Source of the DNA: Alkalitalea saponilacus
GTDB lineage: Bacteria; Bacteroidota; Bacteroidia; Bacteroidales; Marinilabiliaceae
Direction of reading: 5' to 3'
Assembly (NCBI RefSeq): GCF_900168165.1
Contig: NZ_FUYV01000014.1
Coordinates: forward strand, 62,001-126,000
Length of the DNA stretch: 64,000 nucleotides
The notes under the pieces were generated by a model. That model was not told the origin of the DNA. It ran no database searches and saw only the letters and a program-made list of their open reading frames with translations. A program made the position numbers and the translations under genes. Below, in pieces: positions 1-8,588 of the stretch. Position 1 is the stretch's first letter, and every line of letters starts with the position of its first letter.

Positions 1-20
1 TATTGCAAAATAACTATCAT

Positions 21-1238
21 TTAGCTTTCAACTTTGAAGTCGATCAACGAAAACACATAAGTTCTTCGTGATGCAGAGACAGGATAAAGTAAGTAGCAGC
101 GATCGTGGGTCAGCATCATAACATCCCTGTCATACTCATTTTTCTCAATGGTTCTGATCACAAAATCTGCTGAAAATGAAGAGAAGTCAAACAACATGTT
201 GCCCGAAAGATAATTTTCCATTTGGATTGGAGCATTAACAATTTGAGGTTCGTCATCAGCAAGAATTTGTTTCGGAATAATGCTTGAGATATTTTTTGTT
301 GTTGAGAAAACCATGAACTTCCCCTTTAAAGGAAAGATGGTTTTCTGTTTTGTAAGGTTTTGGGAAATAAGCAAACGTAAAGTTGACAAAAGTTTGGTAA
401 CCAAGATAAGAAGTCTCACCAAAACCTTGAAAAAAGGTTTTCGCTTTTTACCAAAATGAATATCGTAGAAAATCTCCATGGCTTCATAAAAGACTCCAAG
501 ATATCTGACATCGCGGGTGGTACTTTCACCCTTAAAATGGATGATGGTGATGTCAGGGTTATAATACACATCAAAGCCGGCTTCTTTAATTCTCCATGAA
601 AGATCGATATCTTCCCCATACATAAAGAAGCGTTCATCAAAACCACCGCACTTTTCGATGGCTGTTCTGGTCAACACCATAAAGGCTCCGGATAGAATTT
701 CAATCTTATTTATCTTGTCAACCGGTAGATGCCCTAGGTAATATCCGGAAAATCGATGTGAAGAAGGAAACCATTTTGCCAATCCCAACATCCGGAATGC
801 AGATCTTGAAAATGTGGGCAATCCACGTTTTGATTCAGGCAAGTACCGGCCGTTTCCATCAATCATTTTTACCCCCATGGCTCCACAACCGGGATGAAGC
901 GTCATGAAATCAAGAATCTTCTCCACCACATCTTCAGGAACGATGGTATCGGGGTTGAGCATCAGAAAAAACGCTCCCCTTGCCTCAGCCATACCTTGAT
1001 TGCACGCTATTCCAAAGCCGGGATTATGATGATTTTGGATTACTGTAATCTGTGGAAATGATGATTTAATATATTCAACAGTACCATCGGTACTGTTGTT
1101 ATCCACAACAATAATTTCACAACGGGGATGTGGCTTCTTCAATAAAGAAGCCAGTGTTAATCCAATAAAAGGAATTGAATTATAAGTAACAATAACAACA
1201 GATAGTAATGGTTTAAATTGATTTTCCGGCTCTGTCAT
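21..1238 (-). CDS. Family 2 glycosyltransferase with C-terminal extension
   Basis: A GT-A type glycosyltransferase that would move a sugar from a nucleotide donor onto a glycan, as in cell-surface polysaccharide synthesis. The N-terminal 250 residues carry the family features: a first strand SVVIVTYNS, the VVDNNSTDGT nucleotide-binding segment, the metal-binding region MLNPDTIVP, and GGFDERFFMYGEDIDLSWR typical of rhamnosyltransferase-like members. After about residue 280 there is a basic, hydrophobic stretch that may lie on the membrane, then about 100 residues I cannot assign. The ATG at 1238 is preferred over the TTG one codon upstream. It follows the permease gene by 12 bases, so the two are probably co-transcribed, although they have no obvious shared function. 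Donor and acceptor are unknown. Confidence 0.85.
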   Translation of the reverse strand: MTEPENQFKPLLSVVIVTYNSIPFIGLTLASLLKKPHPRCEIIVVDNNSTDGTVEYIKSSFPQITVIQNHHNPGFGIACNQGMAEARGAFFLMLNPDTIVPEDVVEKILDFMTLHPGCGAMGVKMIDGNGRYLPESKRGLPTFSRSAFRMLGLAKWFPSSHRFSGYYLGHLPVDKINKIEILSGAFMVLTRTAIEKCGGFDERFFMYGEDIDLSWRIKEAGFDVYYNPDITIIHFKGESTTRDVRYLGVFYEAMEIFYDIHFGKKRKPFFKVLVRLLILVTKLLSTLRLLISQNLTKQKTIFPLKGKFMVFSTTKNISSIIPKQILADDEPQIVNAPIQMENYLSGNMLFDFSSFSADFVIRTIEKNEYDRDVMMLTHDRCYLLYPVSASRRTYVFSLIDFKVES

Positions 1239-1250
1239 CAATCATTGAAT

Positions 1251-2552
1251 TTATTTATTTGATCTCTTTATGAAACGCATTAAATAGTATATGATTGTTA
1301 ATGTTGCTAAGAAAAGCAACATTCCGACCTTTTCATTGAAATCAAGATTAGACAAAAACCATACAATGATGGCTACAGAAAGAACCGGCACAGTGTACCC
1401 ACCGGGTATTACAAATCTGGCTCTTCTTACATTTCCATTGTTGTTCATTCTCAGCTTTATCACAGAAAGTGCCACGCCCAGATACACCAGTAATATAGAG
1501 GCTCCTGAGATAATGGCCAGTTGCCTAAAGCCTCCAAGAACCGCCAGGGTAAATCCAATGGCTGCGTAAACCACAATGGCAATGTGCGGTGTTGAATATC
1601 TTGAATGAATTTTAGAAAGCCACCCCGATGGAATGACCTTGTCTCTGGCAGCACCAAATAAAACCCGCGGCATGCTCAGAACTTCACCACTCAAATTTCC
1701 GAACATGGATACGGCTGCACCAATTGTCATGATGGTGAAGCCCCATGGGCCAATGATCTGGTATGCTACTTGTGCCAACGGCGCTTCAGGGTTTGTTACC
1801 AATTCTGCTCCCAACACCCCTTGGGAAACCACTTGAATAAGCATATACAACAGAAGAACGCCCAATATGCCTACAAATATGCCACGTGGAACCGTTTTTG
1901 ATGGATTCTTTACCTCGCCACTGACGGCAAGCCCTGATTCTCCCCCCTGAAATGCAAAGAACAGGATCAAAGCCATCTCTCCAATGCTCCTGATTCCGGG
2001 GGTAAACTCCCATTTTAAATTCTCTAATGACACCTCTCCCCAACCCATAACAACCAATAAAACCAATGGTGCCAGTTTAGCTATGGTAATAAACTTAATG
2101 AGGCCAATCCCCTGTTTTACCCCGAGTACGTTAACAAAAGCCAATCCGCCAAACACCAACAGAAAAAACATAATCCGAACCATCTCTTCACCAAAAAACG
2201 GGGAGACAGACGCCAATATGCCAACCAGCGCATTTGCAACAGCCGCATCGGCGGCAATGCAGGAACTAAGGAAGAGTATGGCTGTTAAAAAACCGGCATA
2301 CTTGCCAAATGCGACTTCAATGTATGTGTAAGCCCCTCCGCTGTTGGTAACTTTGCTTCCAACTTCGGCAAAACAAAGCATGATTAGCAATATCAACACA
2401 CCACAAAACAGGTATGCCAAAATACTTGCAGCGCCTAAGCCGGCTGCAACAATGGCCGGCAATACAAAAATGCCGGCTCCTACAATGATGTTTATAAGAT
2501 TGGCGCTAAGTCCCCAAACCCCGATCTCCCTCCTGAGTTTCTCCTGTGTCAT
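1251..2552 (-). CDS. APC-family amino acid permease
   Basis: A 433-residue inner-membrane transporter of the amino acid-polyamine-organocation superfamily, expected to have about 12 transmembrane helices. The first helix contains the family's unwound-helix signature, NIIVGAGIFVLP, and helix 6 has FAFQGGES. The substrate cannot be read from the sequence. The ATG start at 2552 lies inside the 3' end of the histidine kinase gene, a 47-base overlap in another frame, which suggests translational coupling. No downstream start would keep helix 1, so I regard the overlap as real. Confidence 0.9.
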   Translation of the reverse strand: MTQEKLRREIGVWGLSANLINIIVGAGIFVLPAIVAAGLGAASILAYLFCGVLILLIMLCFAEVGSKVTNSGGAYTYIEVAFGKYAGFLTAILFLSSCIAADAAVANALVGILASVSPFFGEEMVRIMFFLLVFGGLAFVNVLGVKQGIGLIKFITIAKLAPLVLLVVMGWGEVSLENLKWEFTPGIRSIGEMALILFFAFQGGESGLAVSGEVKNPSKTVPRGIFVGILGVLLLYMLIQVVSQGVLGAELVTNPEAPLAQVAYQIIGPWGFTIMTIGAAVSMFGNLSGEVLSMPRVLFGAARDKVIPSGWLSKIHSRYSTPHIAIVVYAAIGFTLAVLGGFRQLAIISGASILLVYLGVALSVIKLRMNNNGNVRRARFVIPGGYTVPVLSVAIIVWFLSNLDFNEKVGMLLFLATLTIIYYLMRFIKRSNK

Positions 2553-3945
2553 TATTATCTATAGAATTTCCTGTTGGTAAAAATACATTGACAGAGGTTC
2601 CTTTTCCCACTTTGCTCTCTATTTCAATTTCACCCCCATTTTTTTCAACAAATTCTTTACATACAATCAGCCCCAATCCCGAACCGGTTTCCTCTGCGGT
2701 TCCTTGAGCTGATAAATTTCGTTCAAGATTAAAAATCACTCTGATTTTTTGAGAGCTGATCCCGATACCCTCATCCCTGACAGACAATTTTATTCTCTCT
2801 CCAAATGGTTCACTTTTAACGGTAACCGTTCCTCCCGGATGCGAAAATTTCATGGCGTTACATACAAGATTTCGCACGATGACAGAAAGCATGGAAGAAT
2901 CGGCAAAAACAGATGCATCATCTTCAACTTCATTCACCAACACCAGAGATTTATGAATGGTATTTACCTGCAATACTTTAAACACGTTATCTGCCAGATT
3001 CTTTACCTCAACATGGGTTGGATTAACTTTCAGCTCACCCGATTGATTCATTGCCCATGACAATAAATTATCTGTTAAACTTAACAGTGAATTGGATGAC
3101 TCATATATTTCTCCAATGTAATTCTTGATCTCCTCACGACTGAAATTATCTCCATCTCTCATCATCACCTCGCTCAATCCTAAAAGACCAGTAAACGGAC
3201 TTCGCAAATCGTGTGCTACAATAGACAAGAACCTGTCCCGTAGCCTAACTACATTCTTTAATTCGTCTTCAGATCGTGTCAATTTCTCATTTACCTCATT
3301 CAAATGCCGGTTACGAATTTCTGCCTGATGATATAGCTTATCCGTAGTCTCTTTCTCCTTTTCAAGCAGCATTCCGGATTTAAAGGCTTTTAATCTTAAC
3401 TCCTGCTGAATGGTATTAATAAAAAACCCAATAATTACGATGGGATAAATATTGACAAGCACCAAATACTGGTCGCTACCCGCTTTGAAAACCATTTTCC
3501 ACAGCCAGGTAAAAACTATAAGTGGTATAAAATATAAAAGAGCCGATTTAATAATGGTGGTTTTAATCTCCATGGAGATTAAAAAAATAATCAGGATGGT
3601 TCCCGTGGCATGCGCAGCAAGATGATCACAATTTAAATGAACCAGGCATTTTGCATACATCATAACCGCCAGTGAGGCAAGCATTACATTGTATAAAACC
3701 TTTCGAAAAGCTGCATGAGTTGGCCGGTTTAGCCATACTAAGAAAAGGAGTATTAACATCAACCCCAATGGCGCCAACCGGGTATAAAATGCGTGAATGT
3801 TATTAAGCTCATAAATATCAGACCAGGCAAAATAAAGAAGAACAAGAATTCCAATAACAAGCTTTAAGCCAAGTTTCTGGTTAACCAACTCTATTAAATG
3901 CTCTTTAAATCCTGAACTTAGTTCTCTGTCGCTTAATGAAACCAT
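2506..3945 (-). CDS. Membrane-bound sensor histidine kinase
   Basis: A 479-residue sensor kinase. Residues 25-180 form about six hydrophobic segments (a membrane sensor domain without a large loop), followed by a coiled-coil linker at about 185-235. The HisKA dimerisation box has the phospho-acceptor near His245 in the context VAHDLRSPF. The ATPase domain shows an N box (VRNLVCNAMKFS), a G1 box (DEGIGIS) and a G2 box (GSGLGLIV). No response regulator lies nearby, so it is an orphan kinase here. Its C-terminus overlaps the permease start, and it may sense the same nutrient signal or membrane state; that link is inference. Confidence 0.9.
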   Translation of the reverse strand: MVSLSDRELSSGFKEHLIELVNQKLGLKLVIGILVLLYFAWSDIYELNNIHAFYTRLAPLGLMLILLFLVWLNRPTHAAFRKVLYNVMLASLAVMMYAKCLVHLNCDHLAAHATGTILIIFLISMEIKTTIIKSALLYFIPLIVFTWLWKMVFKAGSDQYLVLVNIYPIVIIGFFINTIQQELRLKAFKSGMLLEKEKETTDKLYHQAEIRNRHLNEVNEKLTRSEDELKNVVRLRDRFLSIVAHDLRSPFTGLLGLSEVMMRDGDNFSREEIKNYIGEIYESSNSLLSLTDNLLSWAMNQSGELKVNPTHVEVKNLADNVFKVLQVNTIHKSLVLVNEVEDDASVFADSSMLSVIVRNLVCNAMKFSHPGGTVTVKSEPFGERIKLSVRDEGIGISSQKIRVIFNLERNLSAQGTAEETGSGLGLIVCKEFVEKNGGEIEIESKVGKGTSVNVFLPTGNSIDNNDTGETQEGDRGLGT

Positions 3946-4224
3946 TCAGTAACACTTTGGAATGAGGTATTATTTGAGTGTTTTTTTAGCATCAGGCCAT
4001 TTTAATTACAAAATAAGTCAGTCCTGCAGTTTATAAAAAGATTCCCGGGTATCAAAAAAGTTGCATGCTTTTCTACCTATATATCTTATTTACAAATGTA
4101 TGATTAGCTGTCTCAAAATATAACTAATAGTCTCCTAATTAAGTTTCAATGTCATGACGACATTAAAATATTCCGCAAATTATAAAAAAAAGTCAATATT
4201 TTCCAGTCTTCCTCATCCATGAGA
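3946..4224. other. Intergenic region between tex and the histidine kinase
   Basis: This 279-base AT-rich gap holds the 5' region of the kinase gene and the upstream part of the region behind tex. A minus-strand TACATTTG, matching the Bacteroidota -7 consensus TAnnTTTG, lies at 4093-4100, but no -33 TTTG sits at normal spacing. A short hairpin with 6-bp stems lies around 4150-4166. No coding signal is evident. Confidence 0.4.
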
Positions 4225-6339
4225 TTATAATCTCATAGTTAACTGAATTCGTTTTCTCGCTATATCAACCTCAAGCACTTTAACCTTAACATGTTGATGA
4301 AGTGATACCACTTCATTTGGGTCAGAAATAAACTTATCGGCCATCTGACTGATGTGCACCAATCCGTCCTGCTTCACCCCAACATCTACAAAAGCTCCAA
4401 AATTGGTTATATTGGTTACGATTCCCGGAAGTTCCATGCCCTGCTTGAGGTCTTCGATGGTTCGTACATCGGCCGAAAACTCAAAAACCTTTATTTGCTG
4501 TCGGGGATCACGTCCCGGTTTTTCCAGCTCAGACATGATGTCTGTTAATGTTGGCATCCCGGTTTTATCGGTCACATATTTTTTTAGATCAATATTTTTT
4601 CGCAATGCGGAATCCTTCATTAAATCGGCGACATCGCAATTAAGATCAGCAGCCATTTTTTCAACCACACCATACGATTCGGGGTGGACAGCTGAATTAT
4701 CAAGAGGATTACCAGCTCCACCAATTCGTAAAAATCCGGCACATTGCTCAAATGCTTTAGCACCAAGTCGGGGCACTTTTTTAAGTTCGTTACGTGATTT
4801 GAAGGTTCCGTTTTCGGTACGGTATTCAACTATATTTTTAGCCAGTTGGGAACCAAGACCCGAAACGTAAGTGAGTAAGTGATGGCTTGCGGTATTAAGC
4901 TCAACTCCAACCATATTCACAGACGACTCCACCACCTGATCGAGGGAGTTCTTAAGTTTTGTCTGATCTACATCGTGTTGGTACTGACCCACGCCAATGG
5001 ATTTTGGATCAATTTTAACCAGCTCTGCAAGCGGATCCATTAATCTTCGTCCGATGGAGACAGCTCCTCGCACAGTTACGTCATAATCGGGAAACTCATC
5101 GCGCGCCACTTTACTGGCGCTGTAAACCGATGCTCCATCTTCACTCACAACAAAAACCAATACCTCCTGCTTCAGTCGCATGTTGCGGATAAAGGTCTCA
5201 GTTTCGCGTGATGCTGTTCCATTACCTATGGCAATGGCTTCTATTTTATAAGCTTCTACCAGCGTGTCGATTTTGCGGTATGCCTGTTTTTGCTCGTTTT
5301 GAGGAGGATGTGGATAAATGGTCTCATTGTGAAGTAAATTACCTTGCGCATCCAAACAAACCACCTTGCAACCGGTTCGGTAACCCGGATCAATGGCAAG
5401 CACCCTCTTTTGACCAAGCGGCGGGGCCAACAGGAGTTGTCTCAAATTTGCGGTGAACACCTGAATGGCCTCCTCTTCGGCCTTTTCTCGATAAAGCGAA
5501 GCGGTTTCGTTTTCAATGGAAGGTGCCAGTAAGCGTTTATAACTATCTTCAACGGCCATTTCAACCTGATGTGCGGCTTCGTTGCGTCCCTTCACAAATA
5601 TTCGTTGCAGCCGTTCAATGGCAACATCCGATTCAGGAGCAATGGAAACCTTTAGAAAACCCTCCTTTTCGCCTCTTCGCATGGCCAGTAAACGGTGCGA
5701 ACGGCACCGGTTCAATGGTTCTGAGAATTCAAAGTAGTCCTGATATTTGGCCGCTTCTTCCTCTTTTCCTTTAACCAGCTTTGAGGTGATAACAGACTGT
5801 CTTTCAAAAATATTCCGAATGGTTTCGCGCGCTCTAATGTCCTCGCTCACCCATTCTGCAATAATATCCCTTGCACCCTGCAATGCCTCCTCCACATCGG
5901 GCACCTCATCGTTCAAAAATTCAACCGCCTTGCCTTCCACATCGCGTTCCTGCTGGTTCATAAGAATCTCTGCCAAAGGCTCCAATCCCTTCTCCCGCGC
6001 TTTAACGGCTCTGGTTTTTCGTTTTGGTTTATAAGGCAGATAAATATCTTCCAGTTCAGTGGCATCCCATGAAGCCTCGATGCGCTTGCGAAGCTCATCG
6101 GTCAATAGGCCCTGCTCTTCAATGGTATTTAAAATGGTTTGCCTACGTTTCTCAATCTCCTGAAACTTCTCGTACTTTTCCTTTATTTCACCAAGAACCA
6201 CCTCATCAAGACTTCCGGTCATCTCTTTCCGGTAACGACTGATAAAAGGGATGGTGGCTCCTTCGTCAAGAAGAGCCAGAGTATTAGAAACTTGTTGATT
6301 AGAAATATTTAAAGCGGTGGAAATTAATTTTGAAAACAT
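4225..6339 (-). CDS. tex: Tex family RNA-binding transcription accessory protein
   Basis: A 704-residue Tex-type nucleic-acid-binding protein. The order of domains is the N-terminal helical Tex core, a YqgF/RNase H-like domain (about 320-420, with RVLAIDPGYRTGCKV), helix-hairpin-helix motifs (about 480-560, with VGVELNTAS and VSGLGSQLAKNIVEYR), and a C-terminal S1 domain (GIVTNITNFGAFVDVGV, about 632-704). Length and architecture fit the family. Family members bind RNA polymerase-associated RNA and support transcription and stress survival. It is monocistronic in context, with 213 bases to higA downstream. The ATG at 6339 starts the conserved N-terminus. Confidence 0.95.
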   Translation of the reverse strand: MFSKLISTALNISNQQVSNTLALLDEGATIPFISRYRKEMTGSLDEVVLGEIKEKYEKFQEIEKRRQTILNTIEEQGLLTDELRKRIEASWDATELEDIYLPYKPKRKTRAVKAREKGLEPLAEILMNQQERDVEGKAVEFLNDEVPDVEEALQGARDIIAEWVSEDIRARETIRNIFERQSVITSKLVKGKEEEAAKYQDYFEFSEPLNRCRSHRLLAMRRGEKEGFLKVSIAPESDVAIERLQRIFVKGRNEAAHQVEMAVEDSYKRLLAPSIENETASLYREKAEEEAIQVFTANLRQLLLAPPLGQKRVLAIDPGYRTGCKVVCLDAQGNLLHNETIYPHPPQNEQKQAYRKIDTLVEAYKIEAIAIGNGTASRETETFIRNMRLKQEVLVFVVSEDGASVYSASKVARDEFPDYDVTVRGAVSIGRRLMDPLAELVKIDPKSIGVGQYQHDVDQTKLKNSLDQVVESSVNMVGVELNTASHHLLTYVSGLGSQLAKNIVEYRTENGTFKSRNELKKVPRLGAKAFEQCAGFLRIGGAGNPLDNSAVHPESYGVVEKMAADLNCDVADLMKDSALRKNIDLKKYVTDKTGMPTLTDIMSELEKPGRDPRQQIKVFEFSADVRTIEDLKQGMELPGIVTNITNFGAFVDVGVKQDGLVHISQMADKFISDPNEVVSLHQHVKVKVLEVDIARKRIQLTMRL

Positions 6340-6552
6340 AGGAATGGTAAGTGATTATTTAGTTTAATATTTAAACACTCTATTGCAAATACAGAACCTT
6401 AACATTAATACAAACTTCTTAATTTATAAACACCAACTCACTTAACATAGGAATCAATATAAAATTTGGCTATTAATAATTCGGAATCAGAATTTGAGAA
6501 TGTCATTGATGCCACATCATTAGCTACAGCTAATAAAGCCAATAAAAACCAC

Positions 6553-6921
6553 CTACCGTAAAAGCTGGTAATCTGAAATCAACAATTCTGGTGAAAGATT
6601 TAGTTTTTTTGTGAGATTTCGAATCATTTCTAAAGTCAATTTCCTCTTTTTTCTTAGTATTTCAGAGACCCTGCTTTTTCCTCCAATTTCAGCAACCAAA
6701 TCAACCTGTTTGAGTTGCATTTCCTCCATCCGAATCTTGATTGCTTCAATTGGATCCGGGGCCTCAATTGGGTAATGTTTCTTTTCGTATTCGTCAATTA
6801 AGAGCCCCAATACATCAGCTTCATCACTTTCAGAAGAACCAATTGGTGCGTCAAAAATCTCCTCAAGTCTTTTTAGCGCATTTTGTAAATCAGCATCTGT
6901 TTTTATTGGTCTTAGTTCCAT
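6553..6921 (-). CDS. higA: HigA-type antitoxin with C-terminal helix-turn-helix
   Basis: A 122-residue DNA-binding antitoxin. The N-terminal half (about 1-60) is acidic and helical and probably covers the toxin. The C-terminal half is an XRE/HigA helix-turn-helix with MQLKQVDLVAEIGG and KSRVSEILRKKRKLTLEMIRNL. It begins 9 bases after the toxin gene, giving the toxin-first order typical of higBA. By family precedent it neutralises HigB and represses the shared promoter. An anti-self-toxicity role is expected; activity is not testable from sequence. Confidence 0.9.
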   Translation of the reverse strand: MELRPIKTDADLQNALKRLEEIFDAPIGSSESDEADVLGLLIDEYEKKHYPIEAPDPIEAIKIRMEEMQLKQVDLVAEIGGKSRVSEILRKKRKLTLEMIRNLTKKLNLSPELLISDYQLLR

Positions 6922-6930
6922 TTTTATAGT

Positions 6931-7227
6931 TTAAATTGTATTCGCGTCAATCTTGTCATAATCCACATGAGTCCCTATAAATCTGACAAAAACCCATTGC
7001 TTCTCAAAGTTGAATTTTGCAATTAGTCGATAAGAGTTTCCTTTGATATTGAATACAATTCTGCTCTCTTTCAATACACTGGCATTGGCATAACTCTTTT
7101 TCACTTCATTGGGATTCTTCCAATCACTGTTCATAGCCGTGTTGTACCATGTTTTCAGATATTGTTCCGAATCAGGATGTCTCTCCCAAAACTCTCTCAA
7201 AGTGCTTTTCGCAAAAACTCTTTCCAT
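6931..7227 (-). CDS. higB: HigB-type mRNA interferase toxin
   Basis: A 98-residue RelE/HigB-fold toxin. Family features include the N-terminal VFAKSTLREFWERHPDSE, the WKNPNEVKKSYANAS segment, and the strand-rich C-terminus with NIKGNSYRLIAKFNF, WVFVRFIGTHVDYDKI. HigB toxins cut mRNA on the ribosome when HigA is degraded. It is the first gene of a two-gene operon. The 92-base gap up to the DEAD-box gene's stop would hold the promoter and HigA operator. The pair appears intact, with no frameshift. Confidence 0.92.
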   Translation of the reverse strand: MERVFAKSTLREFWERHPDSEQYLKTWYNTAMNSDWKNPNEVKKSYANASVLKESRIVFNIKGNSYRLIAKFNFEKQWVFVRFIGTHVDYDKIDANTI

Positions 7228-7319
7228 TACCTTTGATGATTAATGCAAAGATATAAAACAAATTCCCAAAACGGGAACTTTTTCTCGTTTAATTTAAAAT
7301 ATGAAGTCTCAATTTAGAA

Positions 7320-8564
7320 CTACCCCATCTGCGCCCTGTTACCAGGCCTTTTCCCCTTATTAAACTTTTTTTTGGGAGGATGCCCCTTTTTGAAGAAACG
7401 CTTTCGAGGAGGTGCATCGGGATTGTACTCAGGCCCCTGCTCAAAACCGTCAGGCAAAGGAGATTTAAAAATCTCCTTTTCAATTAACTTCTCAATGTAC
7501 GAGAACTTCTCCTGCTCCATATCGTTAATAAAAGTCAGTGCCACGCCGGTTGACTTAGCTCTGGCTGTTCTTCCCACGCGGTGTACATAATCTTCTGCAT
7601 CGCCCGGCACATCATAGTTGATAACCAGGTCAATACCATCCACATCAATACCACGTGCTATGATATCGGTGGCCACAAGGATTTTCACCCGTCGGTTTCG
7701 GAAACCCAACATCACTTTTTCACGCTCAGCCTGTTCCAAATCGGAATGAATGGCTTCAGCAGCAAATCCCTCCTTAAGCAGTGCACGGTGTATCTCTTTC
7801 ACTTTTAGCTTTGTTGAAGAGAAAATAATCACGCTGTTCATCTCTTTGTCTTTCAACAAAGAGTTGATGAGTGGAATTTTCTGTGTATCGTAAACCAGAT
7901 AAGCAGCCTGAAGAATTCCTTCAGCAGGCTTTGATATGGCTATGCTCACCTCTTTGGGATTGGAAAGGAGCTTTCTTGAAAGCTCCCTGATTTTTGGAGG
8001 CATGGTGGCCGAAAACAAAAGCGTTTGACGCTTTTGCGGCATTGATTTCACAATTTGCATAATGTCATCATGAAAACCCATATCCAGCATCCTATCGGCT
8101 TCATCTAAAATAAGATGCTTTAAGTTTGAAAACTTAAAGTATTCCATGGTCAAATGCTGAATCAGTCGTCCCGGAGTTGCTACAACAACATTGGCTCCAG
8201 TTGTGAGTGCCTTTCTTTGCTGATCCCACAATCCGGCATCATTTCCGCCATAAACAGCAACAGAAGTTACCGGCAGAAAATATGAAAACCCCTGCATTTG
8301 TTGGTCAATTTGTATGGCCAGTTCCCTTGTGGGAACCAAAATCAGGGTAGTGGTGGTCGTATCTTTGGTTTCGATAAGCTCATTGAGAACCGGTAAAAGA
8401 TAGGCAGCGGTTTTACCGGTGCCGGTTTGCGCGCATGCAATGATGTCGTTTCCGGTCATGATAACCGGGATGGTCTCCTGCTGAACGGGAGTTGCTTCTT
8501 CAAAACGCATTGCCTCTAATCCTTCCAGGATTTCGGCATTAAATCCAAACTCTGTAAATTTCAA
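7320..8564 (-). CDS. DEAD-box RNA helicase, TTG start
   Basis: A 414-residue ATP-dependent RNA helicase. It shows a Q motif (FEEATPVQQETIP), Walker A AQTGTGKT, PTRELA, TPGRL, DEAD in LDEADRMLDMG, SAT, and the second RecA domain with ATDIIARGID and HRVGRTARA. The tail from about 370 is basic and rich in Lys, Gly and Pro, as in RhlE-like enzymes acting on ribosomal or cold-stressed RNA. The start must be upstream of the Q-motif phenylalanine. The only start codon between the upstream in-frame stop and that point is TTG at 8564, since the first ATG lies 18 codons in and would cut the Q motif. It follows rlmI by 24 bases. Confidence 0.93.
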   Translation of the reverse strand: MKFTEFGFNAEILEGLEAMRFEEATPVQQETIPVIMTGNDIIACAQTGTGKTAAYLLPVLNELIETKDTTTTTLILVPTRELAIQIDQQMQGFSYFLPVTSVAVYGGNDAGLWDQQRKALTTGANVVVATPGRLIQHLTMEYFKFSNLKHLILDEADRMLDMGFHDDIMQIVKSMPQKRQTLLFSATMPPKIRELSRKLLSNPKEVSIAISKPAEGILQAAYLVYDTQKIPLINSLLKDKEMNSVIIFSSTKLKVKEIHRALLKEGFAAEAIHSDLEQAEREKVMLGFRNRRVKILVATDIIARGIDVDGIDLVINYDVPGDAEDYVHRVGRTARAKSTGVALTFINDMEQEKFSYIEKLIEKEIFKSPLPDGFEQGPEYNPDAPPRKRFFKKGHPPKKKFNKGKRPGNRAQMG

Positions 8565-8588
8565 GTTGTAATAAATTAATGAATGATT

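Noticed and set aside
4352-4870. 172-residue plus-strand reading frame
   Set aside because: It lies wholly antisense to tex, and its product is Ser/Pro-rich with no domain; it is a shadow of the conserved gene.
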